NCBI GenBank assembly: GCA_949775045.1
Contig: OX459103.1
Location: 13,190,605 to 13,254,604, forward strand
Reading direction: 5' to 3'
DNA length: 64,000 nt
From: Metridium senile
Lineage: Eukaryota; Cnidaria; Anthozoa; Actiniaria; Metridiidae
In this document: positions 29,201 through 43,500 of the stretch, one piece after another
Layout of the letters: every line of letters starts with the position of its first letter
Numbering within the stretch: the first letter of the stretch is position 1
Notes under the pieces: model-generated
Told to the model about the DNA's origin: nothing
The model's input: the letters and a program-made list of their open reading frames with translations, nothing else
The model's database searches: none
Program-made: the position numbers and the translations under genes

Positions 29201-32200
29201 TCGGGGTTTTCGGCACACGATTTTTGCCTAGACCCTGTTAGTAATGTCTGAGAATATTAGAGCATTCTGATAAAAGCGCAAGATTTTATTTAGAAAAAAC
29301 TACAAAATCCTACCCAGAATGCAATATGCCCTATAGGGTGATCTGAAAATGGGTCAAAAAGATCGGGGTTTTCGGCACAAAATTTTCGCCTAGACCCTGA
29401 TAGTAATGTCTGAGAATATTAGAGCATTCTGATAAAAGGGCAAGATTTTATTTAGAAAAAACTACAAAATCCTATCCAGAATGCAATATGCCCTATAGGG
29501 TGATCTGAAAATGGGTCAAAAAGATCGGGGTTTTCGGCACAAAATTTTCGCCTAGACCCTGTTAGTAATGTGTGATCATATTAGAGCATTCTGATGAAAG
29601 GGCAAGATTTTATTTAGAAAAAACTACAAAATCCTACCCAGAATGCAATATGCCCTATAGGGTGATCTGAAAATCTGTCCAAAAGATCGGGGATTTCGGG
29701 ACAAAATTTTCGCCTAAACCCTGTTAGTAATGTGTGAGAATATGAGAGCATTCTGATAAATGCGCAAGATTTTATTTAGAAAAATCTACAAAATCCTACC
29801 CACAATGCATTATGCCCTATAGGGTGATCTGAAAATGTGTCAAAAAGATCGAGGTTTTCGGCACAAAATTTTCGCCTAGACCCTGATAGTAATGTCTGAG
29901 AATATTAGAGCATTCTGATAAAAGCGCAAGATTTTATTTAGAAAAAACTACAAAATCCTACCCAGAATGCAATATGCCCTATAGGGTGATCTGAAAATGG
30001 GTCAAAAAGATCGGGGTTTTCGGCACAAAATTTTCGCCTAGACCCTGTTTGTAATGTGTCATAATATTAGAGCATTCTGATGAAAGCGCAAGATTTTATT
30101 TAGAAAAAACTACAAAATCCTACCCAGAATGCAATATGCCCTATAGGGTGATCTGAAAATGGGTCAAAAAGATCGGGGTTTTCGGCACAAAATTTTCGCC
30201 TACACCTTGTTTGTAATGTCTGAGAATATTAGAGCATTCTGATAAAAGCGCAAGATTTTATTTAGAAAAAACTACAAAATCCTACCCAGAATGTAATATG
30301 CCCTATAGGGTGATCTGAAAATGAGTAAAAAAGATCGGGGTTTTCGGTTCAAAATCTTCGCCTAGACCTTGTTAGTAATGTGTGAGAATATTAGAGCATT
30401 CTGATAAATGGGCAAGATTTTATTTAGAAAAAACTACAAAATCCTACCCAGAATGTAATATGCCCTATAGGGTGATCTGAAAATATGTCAAAAAGATCGG
30501 GGTTTTCGGCACACGATTTTTGCCTAGACCCTGTTAGTAATGTCTGAGAATATTAGAGCATTCAGATAAAAGCGCAAGATTTTATTTAGAAAAAAACTAC
30601 AAAATCCTATCCAGAATGCAATATGCCCTATAGGGTGATCTGAAAATGGGTCAAAAAGATCGGGGTTTTCGGCACAAAATTTTCGCCTACACCTTGTTTG
30701 TAATGTCTGAGAATATTAGAGCATTCTGATAAAAGCGCAAGATTTTATTTAGAAAAAACTACAAAATCCTACCCAGAATGTAATATGCCCTATAGGGTGA
30801 TCTGAAAATGAGTAAAAAAGATCGGGGTTTTCGGTTCAAAATCTTCGCCTAGACCTTGTTAGTAATGTGTGAGAATATTAGAGCATTCTGATAAATGGGC
30901 AAGATTTTATTTAGAAAAAACTACAAAATCCTACCCAGAATGTAATATGCCCTATAGGGTCATCTGAAAATGTGTCAAAAAGATCGGGGTTTTCGGCACA
31001 CGATTTTTGCCTAGACCCTGTTAGTAATGTCTGAGAATATTAGAGCATTCTGATAAAAGCGCAAGATTTTATTTAGAAAAAACTACAAAATCCTACCCAG
31101 AATGCAATATGCCCTATAGGGTGATCTGAAAATGGGTCAAAAAGATCGGGGTTTTCGGCACAAAATTTTCGCCTAGACCCTGATAGTAATGTCTGAGAAT
31201 ATTAGAGCATTCTGATAAAAGTGCAAGATTTTATTTAGAAAAAACTACAAAATCCTACCCAGAATGCAATATGCCCTATAGGGTGATCTGAAAATGGGTC
31301 AAAAAGATCGGGGTTTTCGGCACAAAATTTTCGCCTAGACCCTGTTTGTAATGTGTCATAATATTAGAGCATTCTGATGAAAGCGCAAGATTTTATTTAG
31401 AAAAAACTACAAAATCCTACCCAGAATGCAATATGCCCTATAGGGTGATCTGAAAATGGGTCAAAAAGATCGGGGTTTTCGGCACAAAATTTTCGCCTAC
31501 ACCTTGTTTGTAATGTCTGAGAATATTAGAGCATTCTGATAAAAGCGCAAGATTTTATTTAGAAAAAACTACAAAATCCTACCCAGAATGTAATATGCCC
31601 TATAGGGTGATCTGAAAATGAGTAAAAAAGATCGGGGTTTTCGGTTCAAAATCTTCGCCTAGACCTTGTTAGTAATTTGTGAGAATATTAGAGCATTCTG
31701 ATAAATGGGCAAGAATATATATAGAAAAAACTACAAAATCCTACCCAGAATGTAATATGCCCTATAGGGTGATCTGAAAATGTGTCAAAAAGATCGGGGT
31801 TTTCGGCACACGATTTTTGCCTAGACCCTGTTAGTAATGTCTGAGAATATTAGAGCATTCTGATAAAAGCGCAAGATTTTATTTAGAAAAAACTACAAAA
31901 TCCTACCCAGAATGCAATATGCCCTATAGGGTGATCTGAAAATGGGTCAAAAAGATCGGGGTTTTCGGCACAAAATTTTCGCCTAGACCCTGATAGTAAT
32001 GTCTGAGAATATTAGAGCATTCTGATAAAAGGGCAAGATTTTATTTAGAAAAAACTACAAAATCCTATCCAGAATGCAATATGCCCTATAGGGTGATCTG
32101 AAAATGGGTCAAAAAGATCGGGGTTTTCGGCACAAAATTTTCGCCTAGACCCTGTTAGTAATGTGTGATCATATTAGAGCATTCTGATGAAAGGGCAAGA

Positions 32201-34400
32201 TTTTATTTAGAAAAAACTACAAAATCCTACCCAGAATGCAATATGCCCTATAGGGTGATCTGAAAATCTGTCCAAAAGATCGGGGATTTCGGGACAAAAT
32301 TTTCGCCTAAACCCTGTTAGTAATGTGTGAGAATATGAGAGCATTCTGATAAATGCGCAAGATTTTATTTAGAAAAATCTACAAAATCCTACCCACAATG
32401 CATTATGCCCTATAGGGTGATCTGAAAATGTGTCAAAAAGATCGAGGTTTTCGGCACAAAATTTTCGCCTAGACCCTGATAGTAATGTCTGAGAATATTA
32501 GAGCATTCTGATAAAAGCGCAAGATTTTATTTAGAAAAAACTACAAAATCCTACCCAGAATGCAATATGCCCTATAGGGTGATCTGAAAATGGGTCAAAA
32601 AGATCGGGGTTTTCGGCACAAAATTTTCGCCTAGACCCTGTTTGTAATGTGTCATAATATTAGAGCATTCTGATGAAAGCGCAAGATTTTATTTAGAAAA
32701 AACTACAAAATCCTACCCAGAATGCAATATGCCCTATAGGGTGATCTGAAAATGGGTCAAAAAGATCGGGGTTTTCGGCACAAAATTTTCGCCTACACCT
32801 TGTTTGTAATGTCTGAGAATATTAGAGCATTCTGATAAAAGCGCAAGATTTTATTTAGAAAAAACTACAAAATCCTACCCAGAATGTAATATGCCCTATA
32901 GGGTGATCTGAAAATGAGTAAAAAAGATCGGGGTTTTCGGTTCAAAATCTTCGCCTAGACCTTGTTAGTAATGTGTGAGAATATTAGAGCATTCTGATAA
33001 ATGGGCAAGATTTTATTTAGAAAAAACTACAAAATCCTACCCAGAATGTAATATGCCCTATAGGGTGATCTGAAAATATGTCAAAAAGATCGGGGTTTTC
33101 GGCACACGATTTTTGCCTAGACCCTGTTAGTAATGTCTGAGAATATTAGAGCATTCAGATAAAAGCGCAAGATTTTATTTAGAAAAAAACTACAAAATCC
33201 TATCCAGAATGCAATATGCCCTATAGGGTGATCTGAAAATGGGTCAAAAAGATCGGGGTTTTCGGCACAAAATTTTCGCCTACACCTTGTTTGTAATGTC
33301 TGAGAATATTAGAGCATTCTGATAAAAGCGCAAGATTTTATTTAGAAAAAACTACAAAATCCTACCCAGAATGTAATATGCCCTATAGGGTGATCTGAAA
33401 ATGAGTAAAAAAGATCGGGGTTTTCGGTTCAAAATCTTCGCCTAGACCTTGTTAGTAATGTGTGAGAATATTAGAGCATTCTGATAAATGGGCAAGATTT
33501 TATTTAGAAAAAACTACAAAATCCTACCCAGAATGTAATATGCCCTATAGGGTCATCTGAAAATGTGTCAAAAAGATCGGGGTTTTCGGCACACGATTTT
33601 TGCCTAGACCCTGTTAGTAATGTCTGAGAATATTAGAGCATTCTGATAAAAGCGCAAGATTTTATTTAGAAAAAACTACAAAATCCTACCCAGAATGCAA
33701 TATGCCCTATAGGGTGATCTGAAAATGGGTCAAAAAGATCGGGGTTTTCGGCACAAAATTTTCGCCTAGACCCTGATAGTAATGTCTGAGAATATTAGAG
33801 CATTCTGATAAAAGTGCAAGATTTTATTTAGAAAAAACTACAAAATCCTACCCAGAATGCAATATGCCCTATAGGGTGATCTGAAAATGGGTCAAAAAGA
33901 TCGGGGTTTTCGGCACAAAATTTTCGCCTAGACCCTGTTTGTAATGTGTCATAATATTAGAGCATTCTGATGAAAGCGCAAGATTTTATTTAGAAAAAAC
34001 TACAAAATCCTACCCAGAATGCAATATGCCCTATAGGGTGATCTGAAAATGGGTAAAAAAGATCGCGGTTTTCGGCACAAAATTTTCGCCTACACCTTGT
34101 TTGTAATGTCTGAGAATATTAGAGCATTCTGATAAAAGCGCAAGATTTTATTTAGAAAAAACTACAAAATCCTACCCAGAATGTAATATGCCCTATAGGG
34201 TGATCTGAAAATGAGTAAAAAAGATCGGGGTTTTCGGTTCAAAATCTTCGCCTAGACCTTGTTAGTAATTTGTGAGAATATTAGAGCATTCTGATAAATG
34301 GGCAAGAATATATATAGAAAAAACTACAAAATCCTACCCAGAATGTAATATGCCCTATAGGGTGATCTGAAAATGTGTCAAAAAGATCGGGGTTTTCGGC
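23200..34400. repeat. Higher-order repeat block, 16/18-monomer periods (2593 and 2917 bp)
   Basis: A strongly marked monomer, in which the usual GATTTTATTTAG is replaced by GAATATATATAG, occurs with its AATATATATA at 24908, 27825, 29121, 31714 and 34307. Spacings are 2917, 1296, 2593 and 2593 bp, equal to 18, 8, 16 and 16 monomers give or take one base. A second marker, TCGGCTCAAAATT, occurs ending at 23220 and 26137, also 2917 bp apart. An 18-mer was duplicated, an 8-mer was duplicated inside, and the resulting 16-mer was duplicated again. Confidence 0.85.
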
Positions 34401-37400
34401 ACACGATTTTTGCCTAGACCCTGTTAGTAATGTCTGAGAATATTAGAGCATTCAGATAAAAGCGCAAGATTTTATTTAGAAAAAAACTACAAAATCCTAT
34501 CCAGAATGCAATATGCCCTATAGGGTGATCTGAAAATGGGTCAAAAAGATCGGGGTTTTCGGCACAAAATTTTCGCTTAGACCCTGTTAGTAATGTGTGA
34601 TCATATTAGAGCATTCTGATGAAAGGGCAAGATTTTATTTAGAAAAAACTACAAAATCCTAACCAGAATGCAATATGCCCAATAGGGTGATCTGAAAATC
34701 TGTCCAAAAGATCGGGGATTTCGGGACAAAATTTTCGCCTAGACCCTGTTAGTAATGTCTGAGAATATTAGAGCATTCTGATAAAAGCGCAAGATTTTAT
34801 TTAGAAAAAACTACAAAATCCTACCCAGAATGCAATATGCCCTATAGGGTGATCTGAAAATGGGTCAAAAAGATCGGGATTTTCGGCACAAAATTTTCGC
34901 CTAGACCCTGATAGTAATGTCTGAGAATATTAGAGCATTCTGATAAAAGCGCAAGATTTTATTTAGAAAAAACTACAAAATCCTACCCAGAATGCAATAT
35001 GCCGTATAGGGTGATCTGAAAATGTGTCAAAAAGATTGGGGATTTCGGGACAAAATTTTTCCCTACACCCTGTTAGTAATGTCTGAGAATACTAGAGCAT
35101 TCTGATAAATGTGCAAGATTTTATTTAGAAAAAACTACAAAATCCTACCCAGAATGCAATATGCCCTATATGGTGATCTGAAAATGTGTCAAAAAGATCG
35201 GGGTTTTCGGCACAAAATTTTTGCCTAGACCCTGTTAGTAATGTCTGAGAATATGAGAGCATTCTGATGAAAGCGCAAGATTTTATTTAGAAAAATCTAC
35301 AAAATCCTACCCAGAATGCAATATGCCCGATAGGGTGATCTGAAAATGTGTCAAAAAGATCGGGGTTTTCGGCACAAAATTTTCGCCTAGACCCTGTTAG
35401 TAATGTGTGAGAATATTAGAGCATTCTGATAAATGTGCAAGATTTTATTTAGAAAAAACTACAAAATCCTACCCAGAATGCAATATGCCCTATAGGGTGA
35501 TCTGAAAATGGGTCAAAAAGATCGGGGTTTTCGGCACAAAATTTTCGCCTAGACCCTGTTAGTAATGTGTGATCATATTAGAGCATTCAGAAAAAGGGCA
35601 AGATTTTATTTAGAAAAAACTACAAAATCCTATCCAGAATGCAATATGCCCTATAGGGTGATCTGAAAATGGGTCAAAAAGATCGGGGTTTTCGGCACAA
35701 AATTTTCGCCTAGACCCTGTTAGTAATGTGTGATCATATTAGAGCATTCAGATAAAAGGGCAAGATTTTATTTAGAAAAATCTACAAAATCCTACCCAGA
35801 ATGCAATATGCCCTATAGGGTGATCTGAAAATGTGTCAAAAAGATCGAGGTTTTCGGCACAAAATTTTCGCCTAGACCCTGTTAGTAATGTGTGAGAATA
35901 TTAGAGCATTCTGATCAATGTGCAAGATTTTATTTAGAAAAAACTACAAAATCCTACCCAGAATGCAATATGCCCTATATGGTGATCTGAAAATGTGTCA
36001 AAAAGATCGGGGTTTTCGGCACAAAATTTTTGCCTAGACCCTGTTAGTAATGTCTGAGAATATTAGAGCATTCTGATGAAAGCGCAAGATTTTATTTAGA
36101 AAAATCTACAAAATCCTACCCACAATGCAATATGCCCGATAGGGTGATCTGAAAATGTGTCAAAAAGATCGGGGTTTTCGGCACAAAATTTTCGCCTAGA
36201 CCCTGTTAGTAATGTGTGAGAATATTAGAGCATTCTGATAAATGTGCAAGATTTTATTTAGAAAAAACTACAAAATCCTACCCAGAATGCAATATGCCCT
36301 ATAGGGTGATCTGAAAATGGGTCAAAAAGATCGGGGTTTTCGGCACAAAATTTTTGCCTAGACCCTGCTAGTAATGTCTGAGAATATTAGAGCATTCTGA
36401 TAAATGGGCAAGATTTTATTTAGAAAAAACTACAAAATCCTACCCAGAATGCAATATGCCCTATAGGGTGATCTGAAAATGTGTCAAAAAGATCGGGGTT
36501 TTCGGCACACTGTTATTGCCTAGACCCTGTTAGTAATGTCTGAGAATATTAGAGCATTCAGATAAAAGGGCAAGATTTTATTTAGAAAAAACTACAAAAT
36601 CCTATCCAGAATGCAATATGCCCTATAGGGTGATCTGAAAATGGGTCAAAAAGATCGGGGTTTTCGGCACAAAATTTTCGCCTAGACCCTGTTAGTAATG
36701 TGTGATCATATTAGAGCATTCAGATAAAAGGGCAAGATTTTATTTAGAAAAATCTACAAAATCCTACCCAGAATGCAATATGCCCTATAGGGTGATCTGA
36801 AAATGTGTCAAAAAGATCGGAGTTTTCGGCACAAAATTTTCGCCTAGACCCTGTTAGTAATGTGTGAGAATATTAGAGCATTCTGATAAATGCGCAAGAT
36901 TTTATTTACAAAAAACTACAAAATCCTACCCAGAATGCAATATGCCCTATAGGGTTATCTGAAAATGTGTCAAAAAGATTGGGGATTTCGGGACAAAATT
37001 TTTCCCTACACCCTGTTAGTAATGTCTGAGAATACTAGAGCATTCTGATAATTGCGCAAGATTTTATTTAGAAAAAACTACAAAATCCTACCCAGAATGC
37101 AATATGCCCGATAGGGTGATCTGAAAATGTGTCAAAAAGATCGGAGTTTTCGGCACAAAATTTTCGCCTAGACCCTGTTAGTAATGTGTGAGAATATTAG
37201 AGCATTCTGATAAATGCGCAAGATTTTATTTACAAAAAACTACAAAATCCTACCCAGAATGCAATATGCCCTATAGGGTGATCTGAAAATGTGTCAAAAA
37301 GATTGGGGATTTCGGGACAAAATTTTTCCCTACACCCTGTTAGTAATGTCTGAGAATACTAGAGCATTCTGATAATTGTGCAAGATTTTATTTAGAAAAA

Positions 37401-39999
37401 ACTACAAAATCCTACCCAGAATGCAATATGCCCGATAGGGTGATCTGAAAATGTGTCAAAAAGATCGGGGTTTTCGGCACAAAATTTTCGCCTAGACCCT
37501 GTTTGTAATGTCTGAGAATACTAGAGCATTCTGATAATTGCGCAAGATTTTATTTAGAAAAAACTACAAAATCCTACGCAGAATGCAATATGCCCGCTAG
37601 GGTGATCTGAAAATGTGTCAAAAAGATCGGGGTTTTCGGCACAAAATTTTCGCCTAGACCCTGTTTGTAATGTCTGAGAATACTAGAGCATTCTGATAAT
37701 TGCGCAAGATTTTATTTAGAAAAATCTACAAAATCCTACCCAGAATGCATTATGCCCTATAGGGTGATCTGAAAATGTGTCAAAAAGATCGGAGTTTTCG
37801 GCACAAAATTTTCGACTAGACCCTGTTAGTAATGTGTGAGAATATTAGAGCATTCTGATAAAAGCGCAAGATTTTATTTAGAAAAAACTACAAAATCCTA
37901 CCCAGAATGCAATATGCCCTATAGGGTGATCTGAAAATGTGCCAAAAAGATTGGGGAATTCGGGACAAAATTTTTCCCTACACCCTGTTAGTAATGTCTG
38001 AGAATACTAGAGCATTCTGATAAATGTGCAAGATTTTATTTAGAAAAAACTACAAAATCCTACCCAGAATGCAATATGCCCTATAGAGTGATCTGAAAAT
38101 GGGTCAAAAAGATCGGGGTTTTCGGCACAAAATTTTCGCCTAGACCTTGTTTGTAATGTCTGAGAATATTAGAGCATTCTGATAAAAGCGCAAGATTTTA
38201 TTTAGAAAAAACTACAAAATCCTACCCAGAATGCAATATGCCCTATAGGGTGATCTGAAAATGGGTAAAAATGATCGGGGTTTTCGGCACAAAATTTTTG
38301 CCTAGACCCTGTGAGTAATGTCTGAGAATATTAGAGCATTCTGATAAAAGCGCAAGATTTTATTTAGAAAAAACTACAAAATCCTACCCAGAATGTAATA
38401 TGCCCTATAGGGAGATCTGAAAATGAGTAAAAAAGATCGGGGTTTTCGGCACACGATTTTTGCCTAGACCCTGTTAGTAATGTGTGAGAATATTAGAGCA
38501 TTCTGATAAATGGGCAAGATTTTATTTAGAAAAAACTACAAAATCCTACCCAGAATGCAATATGCCCTATAGGGTGATCTGAAAATGTGTCAAAAAGATC
38601 GGGGTTTTCGGCACACGATTTTTGCCTAGACCCTGTTAGTAATGTCTGAGAATATTAGAGCATTCAGATAAAAGCGCAAGATTTTATTTAGAAAAAAACT
38701 ACAAAATCCTACCCAGAATGCAATATGCCCTATAGGGTGATCTGAAAATGTGTCAAAAAGATTGGGGATTTCGGGACAAAATTTTTCCCTACACCCTGTT
38801 AGTAATGTCTGAGAATACTAGAGCATTCTGATAATTGTGCAAGATTTTATTTAGAAAAAACTACAAAATCCTACCCAGAATGCAATATGCCCGATAGGGT
38901 GATCTGAAAATGTGTCAAAAAGATCGGGGTTTTCGGCACAAAATTTTCGCCTAGACCCTGTTTGTAATGTCTGAGAATACTAGAGCATTCTGATAATTGC
39001 GCAAGATTTTATTTAGAAAAAACTACAAAATCCTACGCAGAATGCAATATGCCCGATAGGGTGAATTGAAAATGTGTCAAAAAGATCGGGGTTTTCGGCA
39101 CAAAATTTTCGCCTAGACCCTGTTTGTAATGTCTGAGAATACTAGAGCATTCTGATAATTGCGCAAGATTTTATTTAGAAAAATCTACAAAATCCTACCC
39201 AGAATGCAATATGCCCTATAGGGTGATCTGAAAATGTGTCAAAAAGATCGGAGTTTTCGGCACAAAATTTTCGACTAGACCCTGTTAGTAATGTGTGAGA
39301 ATATTAGAGCATTCTGATAAAAGCGCAAGATTTTATTTAGAAAAAACTACAAAATCCTACCCAGAATGCAATATGCCCTATAGGGTGATCTGAAAATGTG
39401 TCAAAAAGATCGGGGTTTTCGGCACAAAATTTTCGCCCAGACCTTGTTTGTAATGTCTGAGAATATTAGAGCATTCTGATAAAAGCGCAAGATTTTATTT
39501 AGAAAAAACTACAAAATCCTACCCAGAATGCAATATGCCCTATAGGGTGATCTGAAAATGGGTAAAAATGATCGGGGTTTTCGGCACAAAATTTTTGCCT
39601 AGACCCTGTTAGTAATGTCTGAGAATATTAGAGCATTCTGATAAAAGCGCAAGATTTTATTTAGAAAAAACTACAAAATCCTACCCAGAATGTAATATGC
39701 CCTGTAGGGTGATCTGAAAATGAGTAAAAAAGATCGGGGTTTTCGGCACACGATTTTTGCCTAGACCCTGTTAGTAATGTGTGAGAATATTAGAGCATTC
39801 TGATAAATGGGCAAGATTTTATTTAGAAAAAACTACAAAATCCTACCCAGAATGCAATATGCCCTATAGGGTGATCTGAAAATGTGTCAAAAAGATCGGG
39901 GTTTTCGGCACACGATTTTTGCCTAGACCCTGTTAGTAATGTCTGAGAATATTAGAGCATTCAGATAAAAGCGCAAGATTTTATTTAGAAAAAAACTAC

Positions 40000-42900
40000 A
40001 AAATCCTATCCAGAATGCAATATGCCCTATAGGGTGATCTGAAAATGGGTCAAAAAGATCGGGGTTTTCGGCACAAAATTTTCGCTTAGACCCTGTTAGT
40101 AATGTGTGATCATATTAGAGCATTCTGATGAAAGGGCAAGATTTTATTTAGAAAAAACTACAAAATCCTACCCAGAATGCAATATGCCCAATAGGGTGAT
40201 CTGAAAATCTGTCCAAAAGATCGGGGATTTCGGGACAAAATTTTCGGCTAGACCCTGTTAGTAATGTCTGAGAATATTAGAGCATTCTGATAAAAGCGCA
40301 AGATTTTATTTAGAAAAAACTACAAAATCCTACCCAGAATGCAATATACCCTATAGGGTGATCTGAAAATGTGTCAAAAAGATTGGGGATTTCGGGACAA
40401 AATTTTTCCCTACACCCTGTTAGTAATGTCTGAGAATACTAGAGCATTCTGATAAATGTGCAAGATTTTATTTAGAAAAAACTACAAAATCCTACCCAGA
40501 ATGCAATATGCCCTATAGGGTGATCTGAAAATGTGTCAAAAAGATCGGGGTTTTCGGCACAAAATTTTCGCCTAGACCCTGTTTGTAATGTCTGAGAATA
40601 CTAGAGCATTCTGATAATTGCGCAAGATTTTATTTAGAAAAATCTACAAAATCCTACCCAGAATGCAATATGCCCTATAGGGTGATCTGAAAATGTGTCA
40701 AAAAGATTGGGGAATTCGGGACAAAATTTTTCCCTACACCCTGTTAGTAATGTCTGAGAATACTAGAGCATTCTGATAAATGTGCAAGATTTTATTTAGA
40801 AAAAACTACAAAATCCTACCCAGAATGCAATATGCCCTATAGGGTGATCTGAAAATGGGTCAAAAAGATCGGGGTTTTCGGCACAAAATTTTCGCCTAGA
40901 CCCTGCTAGTAATGTCTGAGAATATTAGAGCATTCTGATAAAAGCGCAAGATTTTATTTAGAAAAAACTACAAAATCCTACCCAGAATGCAATATGCCCT
41001 ATAGGGTGATCTGAAAATGGGTCAAAAAGATCGGGGTTTTCGGCACAAAATTTTCGCCTAGACCCTGTTTGTAATGTGTCATAATATTAGAGCATTCTGA
41101 TGAAAGCGCAAGATTTTATTTAGAAAAAACTACAAAATCCTACCCAGAATGCAATATGCCCTATAGGGTGATCTGAAAATGGGTAAAAAAGATCGGGGTT
41201 TTCGGCACAAAATTTTCGCCTAGACCTTGTTTGTAATGTCTGAGAATATTAGAGCATTCTGATAAAAGCGCAAGATTTTATTTAGAAAAAACTACAAAAT
41301 CCTACCCAGAATGCAATATGCCCTATAGGGTGATCTGAAAATGGGTAAAAATGATCGGGGTTTTCGGCACAAAATTTGTGCCTAGACCCTGTTAGTAATG
41401 TCTGAGAATATTAGAGCATTCTGATAAAAGCGCAAGATTTTATTTAGAAAAAACTACAAAATCCTACCCAGAATGCAATATGCCCTATAGGGTGATCTGA
41501 AAATGTGTCAAAAAGATTGGGGATTTCGGGACAAAATTTTTCCCTACACCCTGTTAGTAATGTCTGAGAATACTAGAGCATTCTGATAAATGTGCAAGAT
41601 TTTATTTAGAAAAAACTACAAAATCCTACCCAGAATGCGATATGCCCTATAGGGTGATCTGAAAATGTGTCAAAAAGATCGGGGTTTTCGGCACAAAATT
41701 TTCGCCTAGACCCTGTTTGTAATGTCTGAGAATACTAGAGCATTCTGATAATTGCGCAAGATTTTATTTAGAAAAATCTACAAAATCCTACCCAGAATGC
41801 AATATGCCCTATAGGGTGATCTGAAAATGTGTCAAAAAGATTGGGGAATTCGGGACAAAATTTTTCCCTACACCATGTTAGTAATGTCTGAGAATACTAG
41901 AGCATTCTGATAAATGTGCAAGATTTTATTTAGAAAAAACTACAAAATCCTACCCAGAATGCAATATGCCCTATAGGGTGATCTGAAAATGGGTCAAAAA
42001 GATCGGGGTTTTCGGCACAAAATTTTCGCCTAGACCCTGCTAGTAATGTCTGAGAATATTAGAGCATTCTGATAAAAGCGCAAGATTTTATTTAGAAAAA
42101 ACTACAAAATCCTACCCAGAATGCAATATGCCCTATAGGGTGATCTGAAAATGGGTCAAAAAGATCGGGGTTTTCGGCACAAAATTTTCGCCTAGACCCT
42201 GTTTGTAATGTGTCATAATATTAGAGCATTCTGATGAAAGCGCAAGATTTTATTTAGAAAAAACTACAAAATCCTACCCAGAATGCAATATGCCCTATAG
42301 GGTGATCTGAAAATGGGTAAAAAAGATCGGGGTTTTCGGCACAAAATTTTCGCCTAGACCTTGTTTGTAATGTCTGAGAATATTAGAGCATTCTGATAAA
42401 AGCGCAAGATTTTATTTAGAAAAAACTACAAAATCCTACCCAGAATGCAATATGCCCTATAGGGTGATCTGAAAATGGGTAAAAATGATCGGGGTTTTCG
42501 GCACAAAATTTTTGCCTAGACCCTGTTAGTAATGTCTGAGAATATTAGAGCATTCTGATAAAAGCGCAAGATTTTATTTAGAAAAAACTACAAAATCGTT
42601 CCCAGAATGTAATATGCCCTATAGGGTGATCTGAAAATGAGTAAAAAAGATCGGGGTTTTCGGCACACGATTTTTGCCTAGACCCTGTTAGTAATGTGTG
42701 AGAATATTAGAGCATTCTGATAAATGGGCAAGATTTTATTTAGAAAAAACTACAAAATCCTACCCAGAATGCAATATGCCCTATGGGGTGATCTGAAAAT
42801 GTGTCAAAAAGATCGGGGTTTTCGGCACACGATTTTTGCCTAGACCCTGTTAGTAATGTCTGAGAATATTAGAGCATTCAGATAAAAGCGCAAGATTTTA

Positions 42901-43500
42901 TTTAGAAAAAAACTACAAAATCCTATCCAGAATGCAATATGCCCTATAGGGTGATCTGAAAATGGGTCAAAAAGATCGGGGTTTTCGGCACAAAATTTTC
43001 GCTTAGACCCTGTTAGTAATGTGTGATCATATTAGAGCATTCTGATGAAAGGGCAAGATTTTATTTAGAAAAAACTACAAAATCCTACCCAGAATGCAAT
43101 ATGCCCAATAGGGTGATCTGAAAATCTGTCCAAAAGATCGGGGATTTCGGGACAAAATTTTCGCCTAGACCCTGTTAGTAATGTCTGAGAATATTAGAGC
43201 ATTCTGATAAAAGCGCAAGATTTTATTTAGAAAAAACTACAAAATCCTACCCAGAATGCAATATGCCCTATAGGGTGATCTGAAAATGTGTCAAAAAGAT
43301 TGGGGATTTCGGGACAAAATTTTTCCCTACACCCTGTTAGTAATGTCTGAGAATACTAGAGCATTCTGATAAATGTGCAAGATTTTATTTAGAAAAAACT
43401 ACAAAATCCTACCCAGAATGCGATATGCCCTATAGGGTGATCTGAAAATGGGTCAAAAAGATCGGGGTTTTCGGCACAAAATTTTCGCCTAGACCCTGAT
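40000..43500. repeat. Higher-order repeat block, 7-, 11- and 18-monomer spacings
   Basis: The variant GGGGAATTCGGG is at 40709 and 41843 (1134 bp, 7 monomers). The variant AATGCGATATGCC is at about 41638 and 43420 (1782 bp, 11 monomers). The F-type marker TTTTCGCTTAGACC has its first C at 40083 and 43000 (2917 bp, 18 monomers plus one base). These overlapping spacings indicate successive unequal exchanges of different sizes in this part of the array. Confidence 0.75.
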
